Shown here one piece after another: positions 7,941 to 17,143 of a stretch of 64,000 nt of DNA (within the stretch, counting starts at the first letter, position 1; every line of letters begins with the position of its first letter). The DNA is taken from NCBI RefSeq assembly GCF_024198175.1, contig NZ_JAJVKV010000001.1, positions 434,001-498,000 on the forward strand. Reading direction: 5' to 3'. The notes beneath the pieces were generated by a model that did not search any database, was not told the DNA's origin, and worked only from the letters and a program-made list of their open reading frames with translations. The position numbers and the translations under genes were made by a program. This DNA is from Pyxidicoccus xibeiensis (GTDB lineage Bacteria > Myxococcota > Myxococcia > Myxococcales > Myxococcaceae).

Positions 7941-8750
7941 TCAAGCCGCCAGGGACATCGCCTCCCCGTCCCAGGGCGTGAGACTCGCGGTGAGCCTGCG
8001 GCGCAGCTTCGCCCTCAGCGCCTGCTCGATCTGCCGGATGCGCACCGCCGTCACTCCGAACCGGCGGGCCAGCAGCTCCGCGCTCGCCCCCTCGTCCACC
8101 AGCATCCGCTCCTCCACCAGCGCCCGCTCCCTCGCGTCCAGCTCCGGCCAGGCCTCCGCCACGCTCGCCCGCAGCCGCGCCGCCCACTGCGCCCGGTCCA
8201 CCGCGTCCTCCTGCGACATCCCCTCCGCCACCAGCCCCTCCAGCCGCGTCACCTCCCCGTCCGGCGTCACCGGCGCGTCCAGCGACACGTCCTTCATCAG
8301 CCCCTCCGTCGCCCGCGCCACCTCCTCCTCCTTCTTCCCCAGCGCCTCCGCCAGCCGCCGCGCCACTTCCGGGTGCCCCTCCCCCCACCGGGCCTCCAGC
8401 CGCGCCCGCTCCCGCCTCAGCTGGAACACCACCCACGGCGCCCGCCCGCCCGCCATGCTCCAGTTGCGCCCCACGTAGGCCCGGATGCGCGCCCGAATCC
8501 ACTGGCTCGCGTACACCCCGAACGGGATGCCCCGGTCCTCGAACCGCCCCGCCGCCTCCATCAGCCCCACGTTGCCCTCGGCAACGAGCTCCTCCAGCGG
8601 CAGCCCCGTCCACCGGTACTTCCACGCCAGCCGCTGCACCAGCTCCAGGTGCCCCCGCACCAACGCCTCCACCACCTCGCCCGACGCCGTGACTTCCGAC
8701 GCCTCGAGCTCAAGGGACTCGTTGGACACGCTCTGGTTGACGGCTTCCAT
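7941..8750 (-). CDS. RpoH-like sigma-70 family factor
   Basis: A 269-residue alternative sigma factor. Region 2 is clear (LVAEGNVGLMEAAGRFEDRG, then FGVYASQWIRARIRAYVGRN, resembling the RpoH form of region 2.4), and the C-terminal region 4 holds a helix-turn-helix (LLARRFGVTAVRIRQIEQAL). Length and absence of region 1.1 fit the RpoH/SigB/SigC group that myxobacteria have multiplied for stress and development. The ATG at 8750 has a strong Shine-Dalgarno GGAGGAGG just upstream; longer readings upstream run antisense to nhaR and are rejected. Which stress or stage it serves cannot be read from sequence. It is divergent from nhaR across 114 bp and ends 88 bp from the tRNA-Phe 5' end. Confidence 0.9.
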   Translation of the reverse strand: MEAVNQSVSNESLELEASEVTASGEVVEALVRGHLELVQRLAWKYRWTGLPLEELVAEGNVGLMEAAGRFEDRGIPFGVYASQWIRARIRAYVGRNWSMAGGRAPWVVFQLRRERARLEARWGEGHPEVARRLAEALGKKEEEVARATEGLMKDVSLDAPVTPDGEVTRLEGLVAEGMSQEDAVDRAQWAARLRASVAEAWPELDARERALVEERMLVDEGASAELLARRFGVTAVRIRQIEQALRAKLRRRLTASLTPWDGEAMSLAA

Positions 8751-8830
8751 GGACCTCCTCCGGTCTCCCCGCGGCGCAGCACCCCCGCGGAACGCCGAGA
8801 AAACTAAGGGCCGGGCGTCCATAAGAAAAT

Positions 8831-8863
8831 GAGATAGTTTGAGCGAGATACTTCGGTTATCTC
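8831..8863. promoter_or_regulatory. dyad GAGATA-N7-TATCTC at the nhaR start, with an extra direct GAGATA
   Basis: GAGATA at 8845-8850 and TATCTC at 8858-8863 form a perfect 6-bp inverted repeat around CTTCGGT; another GAGATA is at 8831-8836, 14 bp upstream. The ATG of nhaR follows one base after the dyad, and no Shine-Dalgarno is visible. It may be a LysR-type operator or, in RNA, a hairpin capped by a stable cUUCGg loop that limits translation. Confidence 0.5.
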
Positions 8864-8864
8864 T

Positions 8865-9770
8865 ATGTCCATGAGCTGGCTCAACTACCACCACCTCCTC
8901 TACTTCTGGACTGTCGCGAGGGCGGGCAGCATCGCCAAGGCGGGCGAGGAGCTGCACCTGGCGCAGCCCACCATCAGCAGCCAGCTGAAGCTGCTGGAGG
9001 AGTCGCTGGGCCACAAGCTCTTCGAGCGCCAGGGCCGCAAGCTCGTGCTCACCGACGTGGGCCGCACCGTCATGCGCTACGCGGACGAAATCTTCCGCCT
9101 CGGCAACGAGCTCAAGAATGTCGTCTCCGGCCTGCCCACCGGCCAGCAGCTGCGCCTCAACGTGGGCGTGCTCGACGTCATCCCCAAGCTGGTCGCCGAG
9201 CAGCTCCTCAAGCCCGCGCTCGAGGCCGGCCCCTCCCTGCGCATCATCTGCCGCGAGGGGCCGCTGCCCCAGCTGCTCGCCTCGCTCGCCCTGCACGAGC
9301 TGGACGTGGTGCTCGCCGACGCCCCCAGCTCCGAGCCGGTCAGTGTGCGCTCGTTCAACCACCTGCTCGGCAAGAGCGGGGTGTCCTTCTTCGCCGCGGG
9401 CAAGCTCGTCCCGCTGAAGAAGGACTTCCCCCGCTCGCTGGACGGCGCGCCCTTCCTGCTGCCCTCGGACGAGTCCTCCGTGCGCCGCTCGCTGGAGCTG
9501 TGGTTCGAGCGCCAGCAACTGCGCCCCCTCATCGCCGGGGACTTCGACGACAGCGCGCTCCTCCAGGCCTTCGGCCAGCGAGGGCACGGCGTCTTCGCCA
9601 TGCCCACCGCCATCGAGGCCGAGGTGGAGCGGCAGTTCAACTGCTCCGTCATCGGCCGCACCGACGAAATCGAGACGTGCTTCTACGCCATCACCGTGGA
9701 GCGCCGGCTGCGCCACCCCGCCGTCGTCGCCATCGCCGAGGCGGCCCGCTCGCAGATGTTCGGCGGCTGA
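8865..9770 (+). CDS. nhaR: LysR-family transcriptional activator NhaR
   Basis: A 301-residue LysR-type regulator. The N-terminus (NYHHLLYFWTVARAGSIAKA, then QPTISSQLKLLEESLGHKLF) is the winged helix-turn-helix and closely matches NhaR, the sodium-responsive activator of the NhaA Na+/H+ antiporter in enteric bacteria, including the YxHLxYFW start. The remainder is a periplasmic-binding-like effector domain (GEFDDSALLQAFG-type segment, here GDFDDSALLQAFG). No antiporter gene is in the window, so its target here is unknown; in E. coli NhaR also controls other genes. ATG 8865 is used here, but ATG 8871 is equally possible since neither has a clear ribosome site. Divergent from the sigma factor gene. 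Confidence 0.9.
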   Translation: MSMSWLNYHHLLYFWTVARAGSIAKAGEELHLAQPTISSQLKLLEESLGHKLFERQGRKLVLTDVGRTVMRYADEIFRLGNELKNVVSGLPTGQQLRLNVGVLDVIPKLVAEQLLKPALEAGPSLRIICREGPLPQLLASLALHELDVVLADAPSSEPVSVRSFNHLLGKSGVSFFAAGKLVPLKKDFPRSLDGAPFLLPSDESSVRRSLELWFERQQLRPLIAGDFDDSALLQAFGQRGHGVFAMPTAIEAEVERQFNCSVIGRTDEIETCFYAITVERRLRHPAVVAIAEAARSQMFGG

Positions 9771-9785
9771 GAGCCCCGGCGCGGC

Positions 9786-11384
9786 TCAGCCCCGCGCGGG
9801 CGCGCGGTACACCTCCACGCCCGCCACCACCGTGGCCACCACCTGGGCACCCACCAGCGCCGAGGCGGGCCCCTCCAGCGGGTCCGCCGACAGCGCCACG
9901 AAGTCCGCGTCCAGGCCGGGGGCCAGACTCCCGCGCCGCGACTCCTCGAAGGACGCCCACGCAGGCCCCGTGGTGAAGCCCTCCAGCGCCTCGCGCGCCG
10001 TCAGCCGCTCCTCGGGCAGCCACCCCGCCTCCGGCCGGCCCGCCGCGTCCTGCCGCGTGCGCGCCGCGTACAGCCCGGCCAGCACGTCCGGGTTCTCAAT
10101 CGGGAAGTCGCTGCCCAGCGCCAGGTGCGCCCCCGCGTCCCGCAGGCTGCGCCACGCGTAGGAGCCCTTCAGCCGCTCCCGTCCCAGCCGCGCCTCCGCC
10201 CAGGGCATGTCGCTGGTGGCATGCGTGGGCTGCACGCTCGCCACCAGGCCCGCCGCGCCCAGCCGGCGGATGTCCTCCAGCCGGAGAATCTGCGCGTGCT
10301 CCACCCGGTGCCGCAGCGCCTGCGTGCCCGTCTGGGCCGACACACCCAGCAGCACGTCCAGCACCAACGTATTGGCACGGTCTCCAATCGCGTGGATGCA
10401 TACCTGGAAGCCCCGCGACATGAAGGTCCGGGCCCGCGCCTCCAGCTCCTCGGGCGACATCAGCAACAGGCCCCGCTGGCCCGGCTCGTCGCAGTAGTCC
10501 TCGTGCAGCGCCGCGCCCCTGCTGCCCAGCGCGCCGTCCGCCAGGAACTTCACCGAGCGCATCGCCAGCATCCGCCCCTGCCACGGGCCCTGCTCCAGAT
10601 AGGCATGCCGCTCCTCGCCCTGCCCCGCCGCCATGGCGTACACGCGCAGCGGCAGCGCACCGGCCGCGTCCCACGCCTGGAGCAGGCGGAAGGCGTCCAG
10701 GTCCATGCCCGCGTCGTGCACGCCCGTCAGCCCCACCTGCGCGCAGCGCTCCAGCGCCGCCCGCAGCCGCGTCTCGAGCTGCTCCCGCGTGGGCGGCGGA
10801 ATCACCGCGGCCACCACGTCCATCGCGTTGTCCACCAGCACGCCCGTGGGCTCGCCGCGCGCATCCTTCAGGATGCGGCCTCCGGGCATGTCCGGCGTGT
10901 CCCGCGTGATTCCCGCGCGCCGCAGCGCCTCGCCATTCACCCACGCCGCGTGGTGGTCCACCCGCGTGAGGAACACCGGCGTCGTGGGGAAGCGCGCGTC
11001 CAGCTCCGCGCGCCCGGGGAACGCGGCGCCGGGCCACTCGTTCTGGTCCCACCCCTTCCCCAGCAGCCAGTCACCCTGGAAGCTGGAGGCGGGGGCCAGC
11101 GACAGCCGGCGCACCACCTCGTCCACCGAGGGCGCCTTCTCCAGCCGCACCGTCGTCAGGCTGCGCCCCAGGCCGTGGAGGTGCGCGTGCGCGTCCACCA
11201 GCCCCGGCACCACCGTGGCCGGCCCCAGGTCCACCTCGCGCGCGCCGGGCCCCGCCGCGGCCTTCACCTCCTCGTGCGTGCCCACCGCCAGCAGCCGGCC
11301 GTCCCGGACCGCCAGGGCCCGCGCCATGGGCCGCTCCGCATCCAGCGTCCACACCCGCTCCGCCAGGTAGACCGTGGTCTCCAC
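9786..11384 (-). CDS. YtcJ-like amidohydrolase
   Basis: A 532-residue metal-dependent hydrolase of the amidohydrolase superfamily. The composite beta-sandwich begins at the N-terminus (VYLAERVWTLD), the metal-binding HxH is in GLVDAHAHLHGLG near residue 66, and later ligands appear in the IHAIGDRAN and RVEHAQIL segments and the ALGSDFPIE aspartate. This is the order seen in the YtcJ/exoenzyme-regulatory-protein subgroup, which hydrolyses N-substituted amides of unknown physiological type. No signal peptide, so cytosolic. It converges with nhaR (15 bp gap) and is followed upstream by a small divergent-spaced lipoprotein gene on the same strand. Confidence 0.9.
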   Translation of the reverse strand: METTVYLAERVWTLDAERPMARALAVRDGRLLAVGTHEEVKAAAGPGAREVDLGPATVVPGLVDAHAHLHGLGRSLTTVRLEKAPSVDEVVRRLSLAPASSFQGDWLLGKGWDQNEWPGAAFPGRAELDARFPTTPVFLTRVDHHAAWVNGEALRRAGITRDTPDMPGGRILKDARGEPTGVLVDNAMDVVAAVIPPPTREQLETRLRAALERCAQVGLTGVHDAGMDLDAFRLLQAWDAAGALPLRVYAMAAGQGEERHAYLEQGPWQGRMLAMRSVKFLADGALGSRGAALHEDYCDEPGQRGLLLMSPEELEARARTFMSRGFQVCIHAIGDRANTLVLDVLLGVSAQTGTQALRHRVEHAQILRLEDIRRLGAAGLVASVQPTHATSDMPWAEARLGRERLKGSYAWRSLRDAGAHLALGSDFPIENPDVLAGLYAARTRQDAAGRPEAGWLPEERLTAREALEGFTTGPAWASFEESRRGSLAPGLDADFVALSADPLEGPASALVGAQVVATVVAGVEVYRAPARG

Positions 11385-11465
11385 CGTGATACCTCCCGTG
11401 TGTCTCTCGCGCGGCGCACTGTGCGCGAGCCGGCGGGCGGTGTCACGGACGCGGTGCGCCCCGTG

Positions 11466-11687
11466 CTACCGCGTGTCCGTCCCGGTGCCCGTGCCGTTGG
11501 TGCCGCCGTCCGTCTCGGGCATCGGCGTGCCCGGCCCCGGCGGGTTGTCCGGCACGTTCTGGATGGGCTCGCGAACCTGGTCGGGCCCCTGGATGGGCTC
11601 CTGGTTCTCCGCGCCGGGCGGCTGCGTCGTCTTGCAGGCAAGGGGCACGGCAGCCAGACACAGCACGATGAGCACGGCACGACGCAT
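11466..11687 (-). CDS. small Pro/Gly-rich lipoprotein
   Basis: A 73-residue product with a hydrophobic signal (VLIVLCLAAVPLAC) ending at Cys18, then a disordered Pro/Gly/Thr-rich tail with repeated EPIQ segments. It is probably a short outer-membrane or inner-membrane lipoprotein of unknown function. Such tiny lipoproteins with low-complexity tails are common in myxobacteria. The gene lies 81 bp upstream of the amidohydrolase on the same strand. The 216 bp between it and treT contain no recognisable element. Confidence 0.7.
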   Translation of the reverse strand: MRRAVLIVLCLAAVPLACKTTQPPGAENQEPIQGPDQVREPIQNVPDNPPGPGTPMPETDGGTNGTGTGTDTR

Positions 11688-11903
11688 GGAGCCTCCGAAT
11701 CAGGTTGCGGCCGGACCCTAGGGAGCACGCCCGCCACCGACAATGTGGTGATGCCCCCAACATCCACCAGCGGATGCACGTCCCGCCGGGCGGGCCCTCG
11801 CCCTCCACTCCGGGAGCCCACCCGGCGCCAGCGGCCCCCGGAAGCTTTCCCGGACCATGCGCACCGTTCCCTCGGAACGCACTTGCAGCCGGGGGCTGAG
11901 GCC

Positions 11904-13211
11904 ATGCTGGACGTGGTGGATGTCGGCAAGCGGTCGCTCGCGACGTATCGCGGCGTGGCTCCCGACGTGCAGCTCGACGAGCTGCTCCACCTGGCCGAGC
12001 GCCTGCGCGGCGCGCGGTGCATGCACCTCAATGCCACGTCCTATGGCGGCGGCGTCTCGGAGCTCCTCCGCTCGCTGGTGCCGCTCTACAACGACCTGGG
12101 CATCACCACCGACTGGAAGCTCATCCACGGCGACGAGGCCTTCTTCCAGGTCACCAAGCGCATCCACAACGGCCTCCAGGGCGCTCCCGGCGAGCTGTCC
12201 GAGTCCGAGAAGGCCATCTACCTCGCCAACGCGCAGCTCAACGCCAGCCGGCTCGTCAGCGACTCCGAGGACTACGACTTCATCTTCGTCCACGACCCGC
12301 AGCCCGCCGTGCTCGCCGCCATCTCCTCCCTCCACGACGCGCGGTGGATATGGCGCTGTCACATCGACACCTCCCACCCCACCCCCAGCTTCTGGGAGTT
12401 CCTCTCGCCCTACCTGCGCGCGTACGACTCGGCCGTCTTCACCCACCAGGACTTCATCCCTCCCGAGCTGCCCATCCGCGACGTCCACGTCTACGCGCCC
12501 GCCATCGACCCGCTCAGTCCGAAGAACTTCCCCCTGCCCGACGACCTCGCTCGACACGTGCTGGAGTGGATTGGCATCCGCACGCACCGCCCCCTCGTCA
12601 CCCAGGTGGGCCGCTTCGACCGGTGGAAGGACCCGCTCGGCGTCGTGCGCGCGTACCAGCGCGTGCGCCCCCATGTGCCAGACTTGCAGCTCGCCCTGGT
12701 CGGCTCGCTCGCCCTGGACGACCCGGAGGGCTGGGAGGTGTACGAGGAGGTCCGCGCCGCCACCGCGGGCGACAGCCTCATCCACGTCCTCACCAACCTC
12801 GTCGGCGTGGGCAACATCGAGGTCAACGCGCTCCAGACGTTCTCCAACGTCGTCATTCAGAAGTCGCTGCGCGAGGGCTTCGGCCTCGTCGTGTCCGAGG
12901 CCGTGTGGAAGGGCACGCCCGTCATCGGCGGGCGCGTGGGCGGCATTCCCCTCCAGCTCCCGGAGGACACGGGCGGCATCCTCGTGAGCTCCGTCGAGGA
13001 GTGCGCCGAGGCCCTGCTCCACCTCCTGCGCCAGCCCGAGGAGGCCCGCCTGCTCGGGGCTCGCGGACGCGAGCACGTCCGCCAGAACTTCCTGATGCCC
13101 CGGCTGCTGAGAGACCATCTGCGACTGCTGAACCACCTGGCCTCCAGGCGCCCCCTGCCAGCACGTGACATCGTCCCCGCCTTCGTCCAGGCGGGCCTGC
13201 CGGGGGTGTGA
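11904..13211 (+). CDS. treT: trehalose synthase TreT-like GT4 glycosyltransferase
   Basis: A 435-residue GT-B retaining glycosyltransferase. The N-terminal segment HLNATSYGGGVSELLRSLVP and the later FFQVTKRIHNGLQG are hallmark motifs of TreT, which joins NDP-glucose and glucose into trehalose. The C-terminal nucleotide-sugar domain shows VGRFDRWKDPLGV and the E-x7-E type region SLREGFGLVVSEAVWKGTP. ATG 11904 begins at the conserved N-terminus. Trehalose is a compatible solute and spore protectant in myxobacteria, so an osmotic or developmental role is plausible but inferred. The nfeD gene starts one base after its stop, suggesting an operon treT-nfeD-slipin. Confidence 0.85.
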   Translation: MLDVVDVGKRSLATYRGVAPDVQLDELLHLAERLRGARCMHLNATSYGGGVSELLRSLVPLYNDLGITTDWKLIHGDEAFFQVTKRIHNGLQGAPGELSESEKAIYLANAQLNASRLVSDSEDYDFIFVHDPQPAVLAAISSLHDARWIWRCHIDTSHPTPSFWEFLSPYLRAYDSAVFTHQDFIPPELPIRDVHVYAPAIDPLSPKNFPLPDDLARHVLEWIGIRTHRPLVTQVGRFDRWKDPLGVVRAYQRVRPHVPDLQLALVGSLALDDPEGWEVYEEVRAATAGDSLIHVLTNLVGVGNIEVNALQTFSNVVIQKSLREGFGLVVSEAVWKGTPVIGGRVGGIPLQLPEDTGGILVSSVEECAEALLHLLRQPEEARLLGARGREHVRQNFLMPRLLRDHLRLLNHLASRRPLPARDIVPAFVQAGLPGV

Positions 13212-13212
13212 C

Positions 13213-14580
13213 ATGCGGACGCGCACGGACTGCAGGACGGGCACCGCGGCGCTCCTGGGCTTCCTGGCCGTGGCGCTGCTCGCGGCGGCTCCGGCTGCCG
13301 AGAAGCAGGAGCCCCGGGCAGGCCCCCAGCCCACCGTGGCGCGCTGCGAGCTGGACGGCGTGGTGGACGCCGGCTCCGGCGACTATCTGGTGGACTGCGT
13401 GGCGCGCGCGGAGGCGCAGGGCCATGCCGCGCTGCTGGTACGGCTGGACACGCCGGGCGGCTCGCTGGAGGCCACTCGCCACATCGTCAGCGCCTTCCTC
13501 GCCTCGCGCGTGCCGGTGCTCGTCTGGGTGGGGCCGTCCGGCGCGCACGCGGGCAGCGCGGGCGTGTTCGTCACGCTGGCCTCGAACCTCGCCGCCATGG
13601 CGCCCGGCACCAACATCGGCGCGGCGCACCCTGTCGTCGGCATCACCGGACAGGACCCGGAGGCCGCCGGTGGCAAGCAGCTGGCGCGCAAGGTGGAGAA
13701 CGACGCCGTTGCCTTCGTGGAGAGCATCGCCCGCCAGCGGGGCCGCAATGTCGCGTGGGCCGCGTCCGCCGTGCGGGACAGCGCCAGCGTCTCCGCGGAC
13801 AGGGCCCGGGAGCTGCGCGTCGTGGAGCACGTCGCCCCCACCGAGGCGGACTTCCTCGCCTGGGCCGACGGCCGGCGCGTGGACGTGGCCGGCGGTGACA
13901 GCGTGCGGCTGGCCACCAAAGATGCCCGCCTCGTGGACCTGGAGCCGACGCTGTCCCAGCGCGCCGTCCATGCGCTCGCGCACCCCTCCATCGTCTATCT
14001 CCTGTTCCTCGTCGCGGCGCTGGGACTGGTGGTGGAGATGTCCCATCCGGGGGCCATCGCCCCCGGACTCATCGGCCTGGTGGCGCTGGTGCTCGCGCTG
14101 GTGGCCTCCTCCGCGCTGCCCGTGCGGGCCGGAGCGCTGGCGCTGCTGCTGGTGGGCGCGGCGCTCATCATCGCCGAGCTGTTCGTCACCAGCGGACTGC
14201 TGGGCGCGGCGGGCGTGCTGCTGCTGACGCTGGGCGGCGTGTTCCTCATCGACCGGTTCGACCCGGGCTGGTTCGTGGACCGCTCCTTCCACCTGTCCTG
14301 GGCCTGGGTGGCGCCCACCACCGCGGTGCTCGCGGGCGCCGCCGCGTATGTGGCGTACCGGGGTGCCCAGACACGCCGGCTGCCCCAGCAGGGCGGCGAC
14401 GCGGGCCTGGTGGGTGAGCAGGGCACCGCGCTGGCCCCCGTGAGCCCCAGCACAGGCGAGGTGTTCGTCCACGGGGAGCGCTGGCGCGCCACGTCCCCCG
14501 CCCCCATCCGCCCCGGCGCGCACGTGGTGGTGCGCCGCGTGGAGGGGCTCACGCTGTTCGTCGACGAGGTGAAGACATGA
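13213..14580 (+). CDS. NfeD family membrane-bound serine protease (ClpP class)
   Basis: A 455-residue protein with an N-terminal signal/membrane segment (residues 10-28), an extracytoplasmic ClpP-like protease domain, about four transmembrane helices (residues 265-375) and a C-terminal NfeD OB-fold domain. The catalytic Ser115 sits in [10 protein letters not shown] and the general base Lys160 in LARKVENDA, as in the Ser-Lys dyad of the archaeal 1510-N protease, which cuts stomatin tails. The next gene is a slipin/stomatin overlapping by ATGA, the classical NfeD-stomatin pair that acts in membrane quality control. ATG 13213 follows the treT stop by one base. Confidence 0.92.
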   Translation: MRTRTDCRTGTAALLGFLAVALLAAAPAAEKQEPRAGPQPTVARCELDGVVDAGSGDYLVDCVARAEAQGHAALLVRLDTPGGSLEATRHIVSAFLASRVPVLVWVGPSGAHAGSAGVFVTLASNLAAMAPGTNIGAAHPVVGITGQDPEAAGGKQLARKVENDAVAFVESIARQRGRNVAWAASAVRDSASVSADRARELRVVEHVAPTEADFLAWADGRRVDVAGGDSVRLATKDARLVDLEPTLSQRAVHALAHPSIVYLLFLVAALGLVVEMSHPGAIAPGLIGLVALVLALVASSALPVRAGALALLLVGAALIIAELFVTSGLLGAAGVLLLTLGGVFLIDRFDPGWFVDRSFHLSWAWVAPTTAVLAGAAAYVAYRGAQTRRLPQQGGDAGLVGEQGTALAPVSPSTGEVFVHGERWRATSPAPIRPGAHVVVRRVEGLTLFVDEVKT

Positions 14581-15413
14581 CCGACCTGGCCGGACTGCTT
14601 GGAGTGCTCATCCCCGCGGGAATCGTCTTCCTGCTGTTCCTGTCCGGGGTGCGCATCGTCAACGAGTACCAGAACGGCGTGGTGTTCCGGCTGGGGCGCT
14701 ACGTGGGGCTCAAGCGCGCCGGCTTCCGCTGGCTCATCCCCTTCGTGGAGCGCATGGTCATCATCGACCTGCGCACCGTCGCGCGCGACGTGCCCCCGCA
14801 GGACGTCATCACCCGCGACAACGTCAGCGTGAAGGTCAACGCCGTCGTCTACTTCCGCGTCATCCACGCCGACAAGGCCGTGCTCCAGGTGGAGGACTTC
14901 CTCTATGCCACCAGCCAGCTCGCGCAGACCACGCTGCGGGCGATTCTGGGACAGGTGGAGCTGGACCAGCTGCTCAGCGAGCGCGAGCGCATCAACCGCG
15001 ACATCCAGCAGGTGCTCGACGCGCACACGGACCCGTGGGGCATCAAGGTCTCCAACGTGGAGGTGAAGCACATCGACCTGCCGGTGGAGATGCAGCGGGC
15101 CATCGCCCGGCAGGCCGAGGCCGAGCGCGAGCGCCGCGCGAAAATCATCGCCGCCGAGGGCGAGCACCAGGCCGCGGAGAAGCTCGCCATGGCCGCCGAT
15201 GTCCTCAGCCGCAACCCGGCCACGCTCCAGCTCCGCTACCTGCAGACGCTGGTGGAGATTACCGGCGGCGGCAACCACACCATCCTCCCAATCCCCCTGG
15301 ACCTGCTGCGCATGGTGGGCATGCAAAGGCCCGGCTCGAGCGCGGAGGAGCGCGCGAGCAATGGCTACGGCGCGGAAGAGGGGGAAGGGCCTCCCGTGGG
15401 GGGACTGTCGTAG
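14577..15413 (+). CDS. slipin (SPFH/band 7 stomatin-like protein)
   Basis: A 278-residue protein with one N-terminal membrane helix ([19 protein letters not shown]) followed by the SPFH domain ([20 protein letters not shown], then [19 protein letters not shown]). The C-terminal [20 protein letters not shown] is the usual coiled-coil helix that drives oligomer rings. Its tail ends in a flexible Gly/Glu-rich segment. It partners with the NfeD protease whose stop codon its ATG overlaps; together they are thought to organise and police membrane protein complexes. Confidence 0.93.
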   Translation: MTDLAGLLGVLIPAGIVFLLFLSGVRIVNEYQNGVVFRLGRYVGLKRAGFRWLIPFVERMVIIDLRTVARDVPPQDVITRDNVSVKVNAVVYFRVIHADKAVLQVEDFLYATSQLAQTTLRAILGQVELDQLLSERERINRDIQQVLDAHTDPWGIKVSNVEVKHIDLPVEMQRAIARQAEAERERRAKIIAAEGEHQAAEKLAMAADVLSRNPATLQLRYLQTLVEITGGGNHTILPIPLDLLRMVGMQRPGSSAEERASNGYGAEEGEGPPVGGLS

Positions 15414-15523
15414 GCGCCGTAGTCACTTCCCAGTTCCCTCGGCGATGCCGGCGCTCCGGCGGTAAACTTGCGTTCCCCTTCACGCTCTGGTGCTGTCCAC
15501 CTCTTCGAGGGACAGGAGACGGA

Positions 15524-16549
15524 ATGCAGCATTCGCCGCTGACACGAATCGAGCTGACGAACTTCACCGCTTTCGCAAAGCTCGATCACCCCCTGTCGCC
15601 GCAACTTAACGTGTTCGTCGGTACCAATGGCACGGGCAAGACGCACCTGCTGAAGCTCCTCTATGCAGCAGGGGCCGCGACGCAGAAGGACGTTCGGTTC
15701 GCCAACAAACTGGTGGGCGTCTTCAAGCCCTATGAGAATCGGCTTGGTCGACTTGTACGCCGCGTGCGCAAGAGTTCGACGGCAAAGCTCCAACTTCACC
15801 GTGAGAGTGCCCGCATCACGCTGACTTTCTCGAACCATGTGGCCCAAGCCGACGAAGTGATAGCTAGGGTTCGGGACTGGAAGCAAGAGCCACTCAAGTG
15901 CGTCTACATTCCAGTCAAAGAAGTGCTCGCACAAGCCGCTGGGTTTCGTTCTCTCTACAAAGAATATGAATTGCGGTTCGATGAAACCCATGTCGATCTC
16001 ATCGACTGGGCGCTCAAACCCAAACGACGTGGCCCTCCCGACGTAGTCCGGCGCAACTTGCTTGAGAAAATCGAGGCTTATATCGCCGGCACTGTATCAG
16101 TAGAGAACGAGGAGTTCTTTCTTGAGGACGAGCATGGGCAAATCGAGTTCACACTGCTCGGCGAGGGCTTGCGAAAGCTCGGGCTGATCTGGCTGCTCAT
16201 CCAGAATGGAACCTTGATTGATGGTTCCGTTCTCTTCTGGGATGAGCCCGAAGCCAATCTGAACCCTCGGGTCATCGGCGATGTTGTGGAGATCCTTCTG
16301 GAACTCACCAGACATGGAGTTCAGGTCTTCGTAGCAACACACGACTATGTGTTCCTAAAGGAGTTGGACCTCCGCCGAAAGAAGGAGGACCAAGTCGCTT
16401 TTCACGCGCTGTTCCGCCCGAAGGAGGGCAGGGACAGTGGAGTCAGGGTCAGTACAGCGGACACGCTCGCCACGCTCGATCCGAACGTGATTCGTGACAC
16501 ATACCTGGGCTTGCTCGACCGCGAGGCCGAGCGTGACTTCAACGACTGA
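15524..16549 (+). CDS. AAA/ABC-type ATPase, first gene of a candidate two-gene defence-like system
   Basis: A 341-residue ATPase of the AAA_21/AAA_15 (ABC/SMC-like) type. Walker A is at 33-40 (GTNGTGKT), an ABC-like signature at 211-219 (LLGEGLRKL), Walker B with adjacent Glu at 235-243 (SVLFWDEPE, D240/E241), then NLNP and a switch His273 (FVATHDY). This layout is shared with the ATPases of PARIS (AriA), Septu (PtuA), OLD/Gabija and retron accessory proteins, where the ATPase senses phage and releases an effector. AGGAG lies 7 bases before the ATG. The second gene overlaps its stop (TGATG). GC content is visibly lower than in the flanking slipin and DUF2721 genes, suggesting horizontal gain. 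The defence role is inferred. Confidence 0.85.
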   Translation: MQHSPLTRIELTNFTAFAKLDHPLSPQLNVFVGTNGTGKTHLLKLLYAAGAATQKDVRFANKLVGVFKPYENRLGRLVRRVRKSSTAKLQLHRESARITLTFSNHVAQADEVIARVRDWKQEPLKCVYIPVKEVLAQAAGFRSLYKEYELRFDETHVDLIDWALKPKRRGPPDVVRRNLLEKIEAYIAGTVSVENEEFFLEDEHGQIEFTLLGEGLRKLGLIWLLIQNGTLIDGSVLFWDEPEANLNPRVIGDVVEILLELTRHGVQVFVATHDYVFLKELDLRRKKEDQVAFHALFRPKEGRDSGVRVSTADTLATLDPNVIRDTYLGLLDREAERDFND

Positions 16550-17094
16550 TGACTCCCATCATCTTTGAGGAGTCGGGCTTCCGCGTCGAAGCTCCAGTTC
16601 CTGCCTTCCGTCTTGCCGACCTCCCCCCATATCGCCTCCTATCTGGCAAGCGTTTGAAGGAAATGGATGTCGGCTGGTGGGGACCTTCACAGGAGGGGCA
16701 ACAGCGACTGACGCTGTTGGAGTTGAAGGGCTTAGAGGTCTGGCAGACGACGCCCGACAACCCCGCCACGCCGCGCGAGCACCTGGTCCGCACCTGCGTG
16801 GAGAAAGCAACCGACACACTGCTCATGCTGGCGGGGGCATGGACGCCGACATCTTGGGGAACGGAACTCTCACGGTCGCTCCCAACCCAAGCGCTCCCTT
16901 ATCCCGGAGACAAAGCCCTAAAGCTTGTTTTCCTAATTGACATTCCAGTTGGCCAACGCGAACTGTTGCTACCTGTACGCGACGAAATCAATGGAAGGCT
17001 TCAAGGAAGGCTCGGCATCTTCGGCATGCGGCGCGTCTCCGTCGTTGACTTCGAAGCAGCGCAAAAGATGGGGCTCCCCGTTACCCGCCTTTAA
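16549..17094 (+). CDS. putative PD-(D/E)xK nuclease-like partner of the ATPase
   Basis: A 181-residue protein that I do not recognise by name. Residues 36-60 hold Asp40, then Glu58-Leu-Lys60 at the end of a predicted beta strand (LTLLELKG); D-X17-E-x-K is the active-site pattern of restriction-fold nucleases. A helix with Lys86 follows, then a strand-rich C-terminal half (LKLVFLIDIPVG). The ATG overlaps the ATPase stop by one base, so expression is coupled. By analogy with other ATPase-effector pairs the protein may be the nuclease released or activated by the ATPase. The motif assignment rests on spacing and predicted strands only. Low GC and AT-rich codons match the ATPase gene and set the pair apart as an island. 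Confidence 0.6.
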   Translation: MTPIIFEESGFRVEAPVPAFRLADLPPYRLLSGKRLKEMDVGWWGPSQEGQQRLTLLELKGLEVWQTTPDNPATPREHLVRTCVEKATDTLLMLAGAWTPTSWGTELSRSLPTQALPYPGDKALKLVFLIDIPVGQRELLLPVRDEINGRLQGRLGIFGMRRVSVVDFEAAQKMGLPVTRL

Positions 17095-17143
17095 CGGGCC
17101 AGTCCGCACCATGTCTTACACACGTAGCAGGTGACCGCGACGC

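Noticed and set aside
8751-9716. Upstream extension of the sigma factor frame on the minus strand
   Set aside because: Antisense to nhaR with no conserved sequence; the strong ribosome site at 8750 fixes the start.
10125-11903. Plus-strand extension before treT
   Set aside because: Antisense to the amidohydrolase and small lipoprotein; composition is that of a shadow. The TreT motifs begin after 11904.
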